NCBI RefSeq assembly: GCF_001423525.1
Contig: NZ_LMOI01000023.1
Coordinates: 1-64,000 of the forward strand
DNA: 64,000 nt
DNA from: Arthrobacter sp. Leaf137
GTDB lineage: Bacteria > Actinomycetota > Actinomycetes > Actinomycetales > Micrococcaceae
Direction of reading: 5' to 3'
Shown: in pieces, positions 6,163 through 15,074 of the stretch
How the letters are laid out: each line of letters opens with the position of its first letter
How positions within the stretch are numbered: the first letter of the stretch is position 1
Notes under the pieces: generated by a model
What the model was told of the DNA's origin: nothing
The model's database searches: none
What the model saw: only the letters and a program-made list of their open reading frames with translations
Translations under genes and position numbers: made by a program

Positions 6163-8100
6163 TCAGGCAGTGTCCGCCTTTTGAAGGCCGGCTTTGTAAG
6201 GACAAGCGTGTTCGATCGTGCAAGCACTGTGCTGATTGTCGCATCGAAAAAGCGAATCTGCTCGCGTGGTTCTACTACTATGCAGTACACGAACAGCGGT
6301 TTCGTGCTTTTCATCTGTCCACGCGTATCGCTCATGCCATCCCTCTGCTGAGAGGATTCCAATGGCAGTACTTTTGAACCCATAATCCTCCAAGGCGTCA
6401 ACGAAATTCTTTGGCTCGCACTCTTCCCCGGAATCGTCAGTTGTCATGTCCCAGGGCGAAGCTAAATTCCAACCTTTCCTCTCATCCCACAGACTCAAGA
6501 TCAGGGCGCATCCAATCAACAGAGCCGCGCAAGTCGCCAAGCCGACGTTTATCCAGAGGACGATCATCGTGCCTAAGTGAAGCTGGACCGTGGGCGTGGA
6601 GCCCTCTTGTTCAGTGGCAAAGGCAAGAGCTGCGGCCGCGATGATCGGCTGCGCCACCGCCAGAGCTGCGACGAGCCGGAGCCGTGACACCATACGCGCT
6701 GCCACCCCTGTGAACGTGGAGTGAGCGATAGTGGCGGCAACGGCAGCGGCCGTAGTAATAAGAACCGCGATGATGTTTGTGACTTGGGAAGTCGACCAAT
6801 TCTTTGTGTGCACCGAAGCGATGATCGTCAGCCACCACAAACCGCCGGCAACTACGGCGCATGAAAAAACGGCGTTGGTCAGCCACCCCCGCGACGTCAT
6901 GCGAAAATCGACTTGGGCAAGGCAAAGGGATCCGTTCGGTATCTCTACACCGTGCAGACCAACCGTGGCCGTGTGACCCACCACACGGTCATTGGTGTAT
7001 TTCCTCCCGTCTTCATTCGGCCGCCCGGCGAGCAACCGTGCTCGGACCACTTCCACCCCAGGGGGTGCAGTCAATTCCAAGTGGTAGCTGGAGGCGTTCT
7101 CGGCACCCGGCACCTGTAACCGGATACTTGTGGGAATCAGGCCCATGGCAGCTGGGAAGCTTACGCGAACCTTTCTTTTTGCTTGGAGAAGTCTCCACCT
7201 CCACGAATGGGAATTTGAGGGGGCCGCCTCTGGTCGCCCTCCCGCTACTTCGCCCGCACTCTCTTTCCTGTCATCACGCTCATCCTCGGGCTGCACCGGC
7301 CTTGGCGTGGGCTGATCATCATGCCGATAGAAGGTCATGTGATCGACTTGCGTGACTAAAGGAGTCATACGGTTCCAGCCTGTGGGTTCATTGAACTCCA
7401 GGTTTAGTAACCGATGGCGCTTTGTTGTCTCATCTTTCTTGCCGGCCGGAAGGAAGACGTACAGCGAAAAATTCTTGCACAGAAGGTAAACAACGGCCCG
7501 TACGAGTGGATCGCTAGCAAGTGGTATCAAGTAGGTTGGCATTTTTTGCTCTTCGGCCCCAAAGGACGCTAACGCTTGCTTTGATTCCTTCTTTTCACCG
7601 GCGACGAGCTCACGGATGAAAGGCAGAACCTTTTCGTAGTCGACCTCAGGCCTGAGCGTGGCTACAGCAGCAAGTAGGAGAGATTCGTCCAACTGCTGGG
7701 TCAGGCGAATCCCAGGCGTCGGCAACACCTGGCCGTACTCATCAGTTATCCGCATATTGACCACGGTGCGTCTCCGCATCAGCGTGATGGGCACAATCCA
7801 AAACCGGCCGCCAGTCCTGTCAATCACAACGGGTGCGTCCTCGCGCACATTGAAGTCGACGGTGATACGACGAGTCACATTGCGGTCCTCATCAAACCTG
7901 ACTTTCTCCACCCTCCTAACCATCCACCGATTGAACTGCATCTCACCAAGCAAAAGTCGTCGGCCTATTTCCGCACAGAGCGGATCCACCAATTTTCCGC
8001 GTCTGTGGCTGACGCTGAGTGCGTGGTCAGTCGGATCCAGGGACCACTCTCCGTCCCCGATTGTTTGCTGCCCAGTTTGACGCTCATCTAACCCAGTCAC
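6163..8100 (-). CDS. Large membrane protein of unknown function (645 aa)
   Basis: The protein begins at ATG 8100 and has no signal peptide. About 410 residues of mixed alpha/beta text come first, including a beta-rich region (RRITVDFNVREDAPVVIDRTGGRFWIVP split by arginine-rich turns) and a second domain about residues 300-410 (VSFPAAMGLIPTSIRLQVPGAENASSYHLEL) that reads like an immunoglobulin-like fold. Four hydrophobic helices follow between about residues 415 and 545, then a 100-residue cytoplasmic tail with several cysteines near its end (FRCDNQHSACTIEHACPY). Codon use is a little less GC-rich than in its neighbours. It stands alone between two gene-free stretches. No family is recognised. 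Confidence 0.7.
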   Translation of the reverse strand: MTGLDERQTGQQTIGDGEWSLDPTDHALSVSHRRGKLVDPLCAEIGRRLLLGEMQFNRWMVRRVEKVRFDEDRNVTRRITVDFNVREDAPVVIDRTGGRFWIVPITLMRRRTVVNMRITDEYGQVLPTPGIRLTQQLDESLLLAAVATLRPEVDYEKVLPFIRELVAGEKKESKQALASFGAEEQKMPTYLIPLASDPLVRAVVYLLCKNFSLYVFLPAGKKDETTKRHRLLNLEFNEPTGWNRMTPLVTQVDHMTFYRHDDQPTPRPVQPEDERDDRKESAGEVAGGRPEAAPSNSHSWRWRLLQAKRKVRVSFPAAMGLIPTSIRLQVPGAENASSYHLELTAPPGVEVVRARLLAGRPNEDGRKYTNDRVVGHTATVGLHGVEIPNGSLCLAQVDFRMTSRGWLTNAVFSCAVVAGGLWWLTIIASVHTKNWSTSQVTNIIAVLITTAAAVAATIAHSTFTGVAARMVSRLRLVAALAVAQPIIAAAALAFATEQEGSTPTVQLHLGTMIVLWINVGLATCAALLIGCALILSLWDERKGWNLASPWDMTTDDSGEECEPKNFVDALEDYGFKSTAIGILSAEGWHERYAWTDEKHETAVRVLHSSRTTRADSLFRCDNQHSACTIEHACPYKAGLQKADTA

Positions 8101-8638
8101 TGCAAATACCTCCGCACATCATCAGGAATGATTCACACTCGTGAACACCCCAGCTGTTCGAAGGCACGCTTCTTGGCCAATGGCCTCGTTATACACCCTT
8201 ACGTCAATGCCATCAACCGGTTGCCCGGCGATTACCGACTGCAGGCTTCGATATCCGACAAGGGTTCATAAGCCTGCCTTCCGGTCTACGCTTCTCCCGC
8301 TGCTGCTCGCGGCCCACAGCCAGCGATTCGGGACTTCTGGCGGGATTCATCAGCCCTTGATTCCTGTGTCATGGCCCTTTGCCACCGAAGTCATGCTGCC
8401 CCATCACCCCGCACCGATGAACGAGTACAAGCTGTATCGCTGCTTGTCATTCTGATAGTTCCCATGATCGCTGGGCGGGTCCTCCGCGCAACCAGGGCGC
8501 TACCGCGCCCACCCCGCTGCCGGTCCCCCAAGTTGCACTCCGGCCCCTCAGCCCAGCGGATCGTCCCCTACCAGACCGACGCCCACCACCAACGAACCGC
8601 AGAAAATCCACGCAACACCAGGGTGAAAGAAACTAATC
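8101..8638. other. 538-bp gene-free region
   Basis: It holds the presumed divergent promoters of the 645-aa membrane protein and the DUF4192 gene. The one longer open frame on the plus strand (8141-8455) is proline-, serine- and arginine-rich and looks non-coding. No hairpin, repeat or RNA gene stands out. Confidence 0.5.
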
Positions 8639-9667
8639 ATGGAAGAGCTCACCATCAAAACACCAGCAGATGTCCTCAGCTTCATCGGGCACACCCTCGG
8701 CTTCTGGCCACAGGAAAGCCTGGTCTGCATCACCCTTCACGAAAACAGCATCGGCGCCACACTCCGTATCGACCTCCCCCAACTCCCCGGGCAGGAACTC
8801 CCCTACGCCCGGACGGTCGCCCACTACCTCACCTCCGACACCACCGCCACATCACTCCTCTTCGCCATCTACACCAGCGAACCCAGCCAGCCCGGACAAC
8901 CAAAACCCCACGCAGCGACCATCGCCGCCCTGACCGGCGTCCTCGCTGAACAGGACATCACCATTCGGGACGGACTCTTCGTCGGGGACGACACGTTCTC
9001 CCCCTACGACGACGAACCAGGCACCGCCCTTGCCCTGCCGGTCACCGACACCCAAACCAGCGCCATTAACGCTGAATTCATCTACCGCGGCAGCGCCGTA
9101 CAGCCCACCGACCGTGTCACCCTTCCAGCCACCGGCCAGGATGAAGCGAAAGCTGCAGCCGTTGAGCAGCATATGAATGCGATCCGGAACCAAACCGACG
9201 GCAAAGCCATCCAGAACGGCCGGAAACTCTGGGCAGACATGCTCAACTCGAACTCATTCCCGAGCGATGACGACTGCCGCGCCCTAGTCGCACACCTGCA
9301 GTTTCCCGGCATCCGAGACCGGCTTATCGCAGACATCCCTGGCTTGGACGAACCCATGCAAAACATCCTGTTCGCCCAAACCGATAGCGCACCACAATGG
9401 TCACGCGTCGAATGGGCCCAACAATTGCTTCTCCACGCCTACGCCCGCACCAGCCCCGAGCACGCAGCACCCGTTCTGACCACCATCGGCTACATCAACT
9501 GGTGGGAAGGCCGGGGCAGCAAAGCCCACCAATTCCTCCAACTCGCCCTCGACACCGACCCCGCCTACCGTCTCGCACGCCTCAGCGACCAAATGATCGG
9601 CTCCGGAATCGTCGCCGGCTGGAATATGAACAAAAACACGGCCTACAAAGCCCTACCCTTCGACTGA
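8639..9667 (+). CDS. DUF4192 domain-containing protein
   Basis: The 342-aa protein matches the actinobacterial DUF4192 family from end to end. It starts with the characteristic TPADVLSFIGHTLGFWPQES, then LVCITLHENSIGATLRIDLP, and has the acidic-aromatic middle and the C-terminal helical repeat part (AAPVLTTIGYINWWEGRGSKAHQFLQLAL) in which WWEGRGS is typical. No signal peptide or membrane helix is present, so it is cytoplasmic. The function of the family is unknown; members are common in mobile and chromosomal loci of Micrococcaceae and relatives. The ATG at 8639 follows a purine-rich GGTGAAAG. The gene stands alone with non-coding DNA on both sides. Confidence 0.9.
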   Translation: MEELTIKTPADVLSFIGHTLGFWPQESLVCITLHENSIGATLRIDLPQLPGQELPYARTVAHYLTSDTTATSLLFAIYTSEPSQPGQPKPHAATIAALTGVLAEQDITIRDGLFVGDDTFSPYDDEPGTALALPVTDTQTSAINAEFIYRGSAVQPTDRVTLPATGQDEAKAAAVEQHMNAIRNQTDGKAIQNGRKLWADMLNSNSFPSDDDCRALVAHLQFPGIRDRLIADIPGLDEPMQNILFAQTDSAPQWSRVEWAQQLLLHAYARTSPEHAAPVLTTIGYINWWEGRGSKAHQFLQLALDTDPAYRLARLSDQMIGSGIVAGWNMNKNTAYKALPFD

Positions 9668-9792
9668 ACCAGCAGCTCCGCAGTCATCCTGCCGAGAGTC
9701 CAGTACAAGCGCGAAGCAAGCCCCACAGCTTTACAGAATCTTTATTATCGGCGTTCAAAGCACGGGAGTAGAAGTAGCTGCGAGAACTCCCG

Positions 9793-10085
9793 TGTCCGTT
9801 CTCATGCCAGATGTCAGTTTTCGCATCGAACGTGTCAGTCTACGGATCCCGGGCCATTCTCAATCAAGCTGTCAGTGCGGTCGCTGCGCTGCGACGAACC
9901 GCCCCTGTGGCGTCGTCTGGCTTGTATACGGGTTCAGTAGTAACGCTGCGACTCCTTTTAGCGCGTTCCAGGCGCTTGTGAATTTTGCGGAATTGACAAC
10001 ATGAATGAGAAAGAATCCGCGAGATCTGTCTCATTCAACCTGTCAGTCCCCAGGTCAGCACTGACATCTGGGATGAGACCGGACA
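9793..10085. mobile_element. 293-bp MITE-like element with terminal inverted repeats and 5-bp target duplication
   Basis: The left end (9793-9818, beginning TGTCCGTTCTCATGCCAGA) and the reverse complement of the right end (10060-10085) agree at 24 of 26 positions. The ends are TGT and ACA. The five bases TCCCG stand immediately outside both ends (9788-9792 and 10086-10090), which is a target-site duplication. The motif TGTCAGT recurs inside at about 9813, 9833, 9870 and 10041, as in IS families with repeated transposase sites near the ends (IS21 is one candidate). There is no room for a transposase, so it is non-autonomous. Confidence 0.8.
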
Positions 10086-10654
10086 TCCCGTGCGTGAAGG
10101 AACTGGTTTTTTCGCAGGTCAGAGAGGCGATGCTGCGAACATGACCACTCTAGGCTCAATGCCTTGATCGAGGCCGGCGCCCCATGGGACATGGAAGGGC
10201 GTGACGTCCCTATGGGCCAGGACCTGGCGCCCATTCTCGACAGCTGGTCCGCCTGGACCGGTGTAGGGTCCGGGGGCTTGACCCTGACACTGGAAATAAC
10301 TGGCCAAATCAGGCCCCGTTGAAGTCTTTGTGATGCCGAGCGAGGCAAGAAGCCTGCCCAGATTCATCGACGCAGTCGGTAACGTCCCCGGGTGCTCCTA
10401 GCTGAGTGTTGTGGCTTCGGCTTCTTCCTAGGGGGAAAGCGTTTGCAGATTCGTGGCTGAAGAGCGGCCGTCAGCGCCGCCTGCCGACGTAGTGCTTAAT
10501 TCGCGCGCCCCATAAGGTCCAAGGTTTCTCCAAGTTCTTGGGGTGTGGCAGTTCGCCGGCGGACCGGTGGAGGGTTTGTCCAAGTCGGACACAGTGTATC
10601 TCCAAGCACGATGCTCAATATTGGAGGCCATCAGCACCTTTCTGAGGAGAAGAT
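10086..10654. other. 569-bp region without a clear gene
   Basis: One plus-strand frame (about 10131-10322) has protein-like texture (LNALIEAGAPWDMEGRDVP, DLAPILDSWSAWTG) but no start codon, and could be a gene fragment cut by the adjacent insertion. The rest holds the presumed promoter of the secreted protein at 10655. No RNA gene is recognised. Confidence 0.4.
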
Positions 10655-12643
10655 GTGGTACTCAAGCCAGCTGAAAACCCAGGCAGACGCCTGAACCCAA
10701 GACTTGCAACCGGCCGCGGTATCGCCGCGGCAGCCGCCCTGGTCCTGACCGCCACCGGACTCGGTTCGGCTGTGGCAGCCACACAGGTAACAGTCAAGAA
10801 CCCCGGGCACCTGATCGCGGTCGGCCCCGTCAACACCGAACACGGCTTCCCGTCCTGGTACGAAGACAGCACCAAAACGCGCGTCGAGCTGTGTCTTGAT
10901 GCGGAAAATCCCTTATGCGGATACCTACCTGGTGACGTCCCTAACGAATCCGCCCCTATCTCGTTCCCGGGCAACTTCCCGGATGAGGCCTTCTACATGC
11001 TCGCCGGGTCCGAACTGGATCTCCCCGGCGGAGGACGGGCCGTCCTGGTTCTCGGCCTGGAAGCCGCCTTCGCCAACTCCGTGACCGATGGTGACCAGGT
11101 GGTGTTCGGCCGCCAGCGGGTGGTGGTCAAGGGCGGGCCGGCGAACGCCACGCTTGAGTTCAAGCACCCTTACGGCACCATCACCATCGATACCGACGGG
11201 TCCGGCGGCGGCAAACTCGTGGAAGACATCTCACCGGCAATCGGCAACTTCAACACCGCATTGAAGAGCAACATCGGGCCCTTCTTGAAATGGGACCCGG
11301 CCATTGCTCCGGCAGCCCCTGATGGATACCTCGGCGACCCGAACCAGGAGCACGCGGTCACCGGCAGCCCCATGAATTACAACAAGTTCTCCATCACCGG
11401 CGGCGGCCTCAACCTGGAAACCACACAGTTCGGCCTCATGGGCAAGATTTCCACTAACCGCGGGGTCAGCGCCGACGGCGCCGTCCTCAACGGGGACATG
11501 ATCGATGTGTTCGCCAGCAGCGGCCCCGAAGCGCAGCTGCAGGTGGACGGACAAGGTCCGGCTTTCGAAACGACGCCCATGGTCAGCGACCCGGGCAGCG
11601 GACGCTACTACGCCCGGATCAAGCTCAACGGTACCGCTCCGGAAAGTATCAAGATCACTAACATTGGTGACAAACCCGCCAGCAGCAGCACCACCAGGGT
11701 GGCCACGCCAAGCACCGTTGCCGTCACCAAGGCTTCATTCGACGGAGCCGCACTGACTGTTTCCGCCGTGTCCAGTGAAACGGGTGCTTTGACTGTCACG
11801 GACATCGGCACACTCGACAACGCAACTCCCGGAACGCAGACCGAGAAGTCGTTCCCGGTCATTGCGCCTCCGGCGACTGTGACCGTGAAAACTGCAAGCG
11901 GTGGTTCGGCTTCCCTGCCGGTCACGATCAGCGGCGGCGGCGCGACCCCTGTGGGCCTAGATCCCATAACCCCGCAACCCGACCCGGGTCCTGTGACGGA
12001 CACGGGCGGCGGCACCGGCAGCGTCACCCCGGCGCCTGTTGACCCGAACGCACCTGCCACCGCGTCTGCCACTGCAGCCTCGCCTTCATTGAACCGAGGC
12101 GGCACGGTACAGCTGGATGGCACCCGCTCCACCGGCGCCATCAGCTACAAGTGGCGCCAGGTGAGCGGCCCCGCGGTGACCCTGTCGAGCGACACCGCGG
12201 CAAAGCCGGTCGTTTCCATTCCCTTCTACGCCAAGAGCACGGACACTGCCCCACTGATGGACAAGGGGGACGGCTCGGTGAAGATCGAGCTGGTTGTCAC
12301 CGATATGAATGGTGCAAGCAGCGCCCCGGCCACCATTGACTTGGCCATCCAGGCGGACACCCTGGCAGTCGACTCCGGATCCCGCCACCGGGTTGGAAAG
12401 GACATGAGGATCACGGGCACGTCCACGCTGGGAAACAGCACGGCACTCCTGATACCGGCCACGACGGTTGTCATTTACGACACCACCCCCGGCCGGGCGG
12501 TTACCAAGCTCGGTACCGCACAGGTGGACACGTTGGGCACCTGGTCGTTCCAGGCCAAGCCCGGACCGAACCGGCAAATCACCAGCGTGATGGTCCAGTC
12601 CAGCCGCGGCGGTACCGCGACCGGAGCAGTCACCGCGCGCTGA
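10655..12643 (+). CDS. Secreted protein with Ig/PKD-like domain and a C-terminal domain shared with the multicopper oxidase
   Basis: The 662-aa protein has a basic N-terminus and a hydrophobic signal segment (about residues 21-42, GIAAAAALVLTATGLGSAVA). The body is beta-rich without catalytic motifs I know (to about residue 340), followed by Thr/Ala-rich repeats, a proline-rich linker (near 430-460), and a PKD/Ig-like domain (TASPSLNRGGTVQLDGTRS, YKWRQVSGP). Residues 569-662 are a separate domain with R-H-R, KDM, GTS, PGRA, TKLGTA, KPGP and SSRGGTAT patches that reappears at the end of the multicopper oxidase at 30546-32585. It is probably exported and cell-surface or matrix associated. There is no LPXTG or other anchor. 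The GTG start at 10655 follows a GAGGAG site. Confidence 0.75.
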   Translation: MVLKPAENPGRRLNPRLATGRGIAAAAALVLTATGLGSAVAATQVTVKNPGHLIAVGPVNTEHGFPSWYEDSTKTRVELCLDAENPLCGYLPGDVPNESAPISFPGNFPDEAFYMLAGSELDLPGGGRAVLVLGLEAAFANSVTDGDQVVFGRQRVVVKGGPANATLEFKHPYGTITIDTDGSGGGKLVEDISPAIGNFNTALKSNIGPFLKWDPAIAPAAPDGYLGDPNQEHAVTGSPMNYNKFSITGGGLNLETTQFGLMGKISTNRGVSADGAVLNGDMIDVFASSGPEAQLQVDGQGPAFETTPMVSDPGSGRYYARIKLNGTAPESIKITNIGDKPASSSTTRVATPSTVAVTKASFDGAALTVSAVSSETGALTVTDIGTLDNATPGTQTEKSFPVIAPPATVTVKTASGGSASLPVTISGGGATPVGLDPITPQPDPGPVTDTGGGTGSVTPAPVDPNAPATASATAASPSLNRGGTVQLDGTRSTGAISYKWRQVSGPAVTLSSDTAAKPVVSIPFYAKSTDTAPLMDKGDGSVKIELVVTDMNGASSAPATIDLAIQADTLAVDSGSRHRVGKDMRITGTSTLGNSTALLIPATTVVIYDTTPGRAVTKLGTAQVDTLGTWSFQAKPGPNRQITSVMVQSSRGGTATGAVTAR

Positions 12644-12660
12644 CCGCAATACCGATACCA

Positions 12661-12699
12661 GGTCAGGGTCCTGTCCGCTCAACGGACGGGACCCTGACC
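12661..12699 (+). terminator. Strong hairpin after the secreted protein gene
   Basis: The arms GGTCAGGGTCCTGTCCG and CGGACGGGACCCTGACC pair over 17 positions with one G-U wobble around a five-base loop. It lies 18 bp after the stop codon. There is no long T run, so it may act as a terminator or an RNA end protector. The next 260 bp up to the SURF1 gene show no gene. Confidence 0.7.
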
Positions 12700-12961
12700 T
12701 ATGTGCTTTCCGGGGACTGGGACGATGAAATTAACGGTGTTAGGTGCACCGTGCACCGACAGCAATCAGGCACCACGGGCAGCGAGAACCAGGACGGGCA
12801 TCCGCGCATAAACGAGCTGACAGGTAGGCTGAATTGGTGTATGTCTCTCATGCTGCGGACCCTCCTCTGCCATCCATCATGTCGACCACAAATCCTGGTA
12901 CGGGTGAACCTTGCATCGGACTGGAACCTGCTGCAGGGAGACTTCAAAGCCCGGGCCGGAT

Positions 12962-13825
12962 ATGACATATCGGTTCCTTCTCTCACGTCGTTGGATGGGT
13001 TTCCTGCTTTTGGCGGCCCTTATTGCAACAGCCTGCGCCGGACTCAGCAAATGGCAGATGGATCGCCGCAATCAGGCGGTCACTGAGATCCGGCGTGTCC
13101 AGCAAAACTACGAAAAATCCCCTGCGCCGTTCGAGCAGGTGAAACAGTATTTCTCCGTGGCTGACCCGGACATGAAATGGACAACAGTGTCGCTTGCTGG
13201 TCACTATCTGGTGCAGGACCAACGAATTGTCAGGAACAGGCCAAACAATTCCGCTCCCGGTTATGAAGTTCTTGTTCCCTTTCGGCTCGGCTCCGGCGAG
13301 ACCGTGGTCGTGAACCGGGGGTGGCTGCCAATTGGCAACGTGAAGCCGGGGTACCCGGATGTTGTCCCCTCCCCGCCGGCGGGAAACGTCGAGGTGGTGG
13401 TCCGTATCAAACCGTCCGAACAGACACTGGACGGCAGGACCGCGCCCGAGGGCCAATTGCCAAGCATCGCCCTGTCCGACTATGCCCGGCAGCTGGGGTA
13501 CCCACTGCTGACCGGAAGCTACGGCCTGATGGCCTCCGAATCGCGCGCTCCGGACTCAGCGCCTCAACAGCTCGCCATGCCCGCTGTTCAGGAAGGATCG
13601 AATCTGTCCTACGCGATGCAGTGGCTGACCTTTGGAATACTTGCCTTCGTAGGCTTCGGATACACCGCCCGGCAGCAGGCCCGCATCGCCCGGGAGGAAT
13701 GCGAAGACCAGACGCACGGCGACCCGCACGACCCGGCCCCGCACGTCCGGCGCGAAGAAACAACCCGCAAGCGCAACAGCTCTGACGAAGAAGAGGACGC
13801 CCTGCTGGACCGAATGGGGCTGTGA
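12962..13825 (+). CDS. SURF1-family cytochrome oxidase assembly protein
   Basis: The 287-aa product has the SURF1 layout: a first membrane helix near residues 8-27 (WMGFLLLAALIATACAGLSKWQMDRR, where the WQ-x-x-R after the helix is the family mark), a large extracytoplasmic beta domain with VSLAGHYLVQDQRIVRNRP, GYEVLVPF and VVVNRGWLP, and a second helix near 220-240 (YAMQWLTFGILAFVGFGY). Family members help insert heme a into cytochrome c oxidase. The ATG at 12962 gives an N-terminus of the usual length; upstream in-frame codons add no sensible sequence. The charged tail after the second helix (EECEDQTHGDPHDPAP) is typical of actinobacteria. A SURF1 inside a copper/metal region fits a link to oxidase copper and heme supply. 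Confidence 0.9.
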   Translation: MTYRFLLSRRWMGFLLLAALIATACAGLSKWQMDRRNQAVTEIRRVQQNYEKSPAPFEQVKQYFSVADPDMKWTTVSLAGHYLVQDQRIVRNRPNNSAPGYEVLVPFRLGSGETVVVNRGWLPIGNVKPGYPDVVPSPPAGNVEVVVRIKPSEQTLDGRTAPEGQLPSIALSDYARQLGYPLLTGSYGLMASESRAPDSAPQQLAMPAVQEGSNLSYAMQWLTFGILAFVGFGYTARQQARIAREECEDQTHGDPHDPAPHVRREETTRKRNSSDEEEDALLDRMGL

Positions 13826-13872
13826 AAGGATTTCACGCTTGGTCCCGGGACGAACCGGGATTTTTACATTGA

Positions 13873-13888
13873 TACATTCTGGAATGTA
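13873..13888. promoter_or_regulatory. Likely operator of the CmtR-like regulator
   Basis: TACATTC and GAATGTA form a perfect seven-base inverted repeat around TG, 11 bp before the start of the regulator gene. Position and symmetry suit autoregulation by an ArsR-family dimer. Confidence 0.6.
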
Positions 13889-13899
13889 CTCTGGGGGTT

Positions 13900-14226
13900 A
13901 TGGAAACCCTCACGAACGCTCCTGTTCTGGCACGGTTTGGGTATGCGGTCTCGGATCCGACCCGGGCCAAGATCTTGCTGGCCCTGGCTGACGGGCCCGG
14001 GTACCCGTCCGAGCTTGCCGAATCCCTCGGTGTTTCGCGGCAGAGCATGTCCAATCACCTGACCTGCCTGCGTGGCTGCGGTCTGGTCGTGGCCGTTCCG
14101 GACGGCCGGCGAACCCGGTATGAGCTCGCTGACACCCGGCTGGGGCACGCGATCAGGGATCTTCTGGGTGTGGTGCTGGCCGTTGATCCGGCCTGCTGCG
14201 CAGCTGACGGGACGTGCGTGGCATGA
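13900..14226 (+). CDS. ArsR/SmtB-family metal sensor, CmtR type
   Basis: The 108-aa winged-helix protein follows Mycobacterium tuberculosis CmtR, a Cd(II)/Pb(II)-responsive repressor. The recognition helix region reads SRQSMSNHLTCLRGCGLV. Cysteines at residues 56 and 60 correspond to CmtR Cys57 and Cys61, and a cluster at 99, 100 and 106 (PACCAADGTC) corresponds to the C-terminal ligand Cys102. Metal binding is expected to release DNA and free the operon. The ATG at 13900 lies after GGGGG. It overlaps the start of the CDF transporter by four bases (ATGA), so the two are translationally coupled. An inverted repeat at 13873 is the probable binding site. Metal specificity is inferred from these cysteines. 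Confidence 0.88.
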   Translation: METLTNAPVLARFGYAVSDPTRAKILLALADGPGYPSELAESLGVSRQSMSNHLTCLRGCGLVVAVPDGRRTRYELADTRLGHAIRDLLGVVLAVDPACCAADGTCVA

Positions 14227-15071
14227 GCGCGGCACTCCAGCTCACTGCTGATACGGGACGCCGCGCAGTATTGAGCCGCCGGATCCGTTTTTTCGCCGCC
14301 GCGACCATCACATATAACGTCGTCGAAGCCGTCGTCGCGCTTTGGGCCGGTAACCTGGCGGACTCCTCTGCGCTCATCGGCTTTGGTCTGGATTCGGTGA
14401 TCGAGGTGGCCTCGGCGGTCGCTCTGTCCTGGCAGTTCTCCGCACAGGACCCGGAACGGCGCGAACACGTGACGCTGCGGATCATCGCGGTGTCCTTTTT
14501 CGCCCTGGCCCTGTTCGTTACCGTGGACTCGGTCCGTTCCCTGACCGGCGGCGATGAGGCGCAGCACTCCACGGCGGGCATCGTGATCGCCGCACTTTCA
14601 TTGGTGATCATGCCTGTCCTGTCCTGGCTGCAGCGCCGCGCGGGCCGGGAATTGGGCTCACGCACGGCTGTCGCTGATTCCAAACAGACCCTGCTGTGCA
14701 CCTATCTTTCCGCTGTTCTGCTGGTGGGCTTGGTGTTGAACAGCACCCTGGGCTGGTGGTGGGCAGATGCCGGGGCCGCCCTGGTCATCGCCGCGATCGC
14801 CGTCCGGGAAGGCATCAACGCCTGGAAAGGCGATGTCTGCTGCACGGTCCCGCACACCACCGCCGAGCACGGCGAGGCAGCTGAGGACGCCTGCTGCGCA
14901 CCGTCCGGACCGGACAAGGGCTCCGAACACGGCGCCGGCGCCCCCCTCCCCCACACCAACAGCTCTCCCGCCACAGCGACGGCACCGTGCTGCGAAGGCT
15001 GCGGAACAGCGGCCGCACCGCAACCGGAACCCCGCAACCTTGCCCTGCCACGGGCACGCCGGGGCGAGTGA
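14223..15071 (+). CDS. Cation diffusion facilitator family transporter with cysteine-rich tail
   Basis: The start is ATG 14223, overlapping the regulator stop; the frame open from 14214 adds only three residues. The 282-aa product has six membrane helices of the CDF family. Helix II carries the LADSSALIGFGLDSVIE signature, in which the D-x-x-x-D pair forms the transport site, and helix V carries WWWADAGAALVIAAIAV. Instead of the normal cytoplasmic domain, the C-terminus (from about residue 200) is a disordered His/Cys-rich tail (DVCCTVPH, DACCAP, PCCEGCG). It is a cytoplasmic-membrane efflux pump, expected to export Cd, Zn or Pb because of its CmtR-type partner. The paired cysteines may sense or hand over the metal; this is inference. 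Confidence 0.85.
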   Translation: MSAALQLTADTGRRAVLSRRIRFFAAATITYNVVEAVVALWAGNLADSSALIGFGLDSVIEVASAVALSWQFSAQDPERREHVTLRIIAVSFFALALFVTVDSVRSLTGGDEAQHSTAGIVIAALSLVIMPVLSWLQRRAGRELGSRTAVADSKQTLLCTYLSAVLLVGLVLNSTLGWWWADAGAALVIAAIAVREGINAWKGDVCCTVPHTTAEHGEAAEDACCAPSGPDKGSEHGAGAPLPHTNSSPATATAPCCEGCGTAAAPQPEPRNLALPRARRGE

Positions 15072-15074
15072 GGC

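Noticed and set aside
8141..8455. 104-aa plus-strand frame in the gene-free region
   Set aside because: Its composition is unlike the neighbours' genes, it has no ribosome site and no family resemblance.
10131..10322. Plus-strand frame with protein-like texture after the MITE
   Set aside because: It has no start codon and no recognisable family; mentioned only as a possible fragment.
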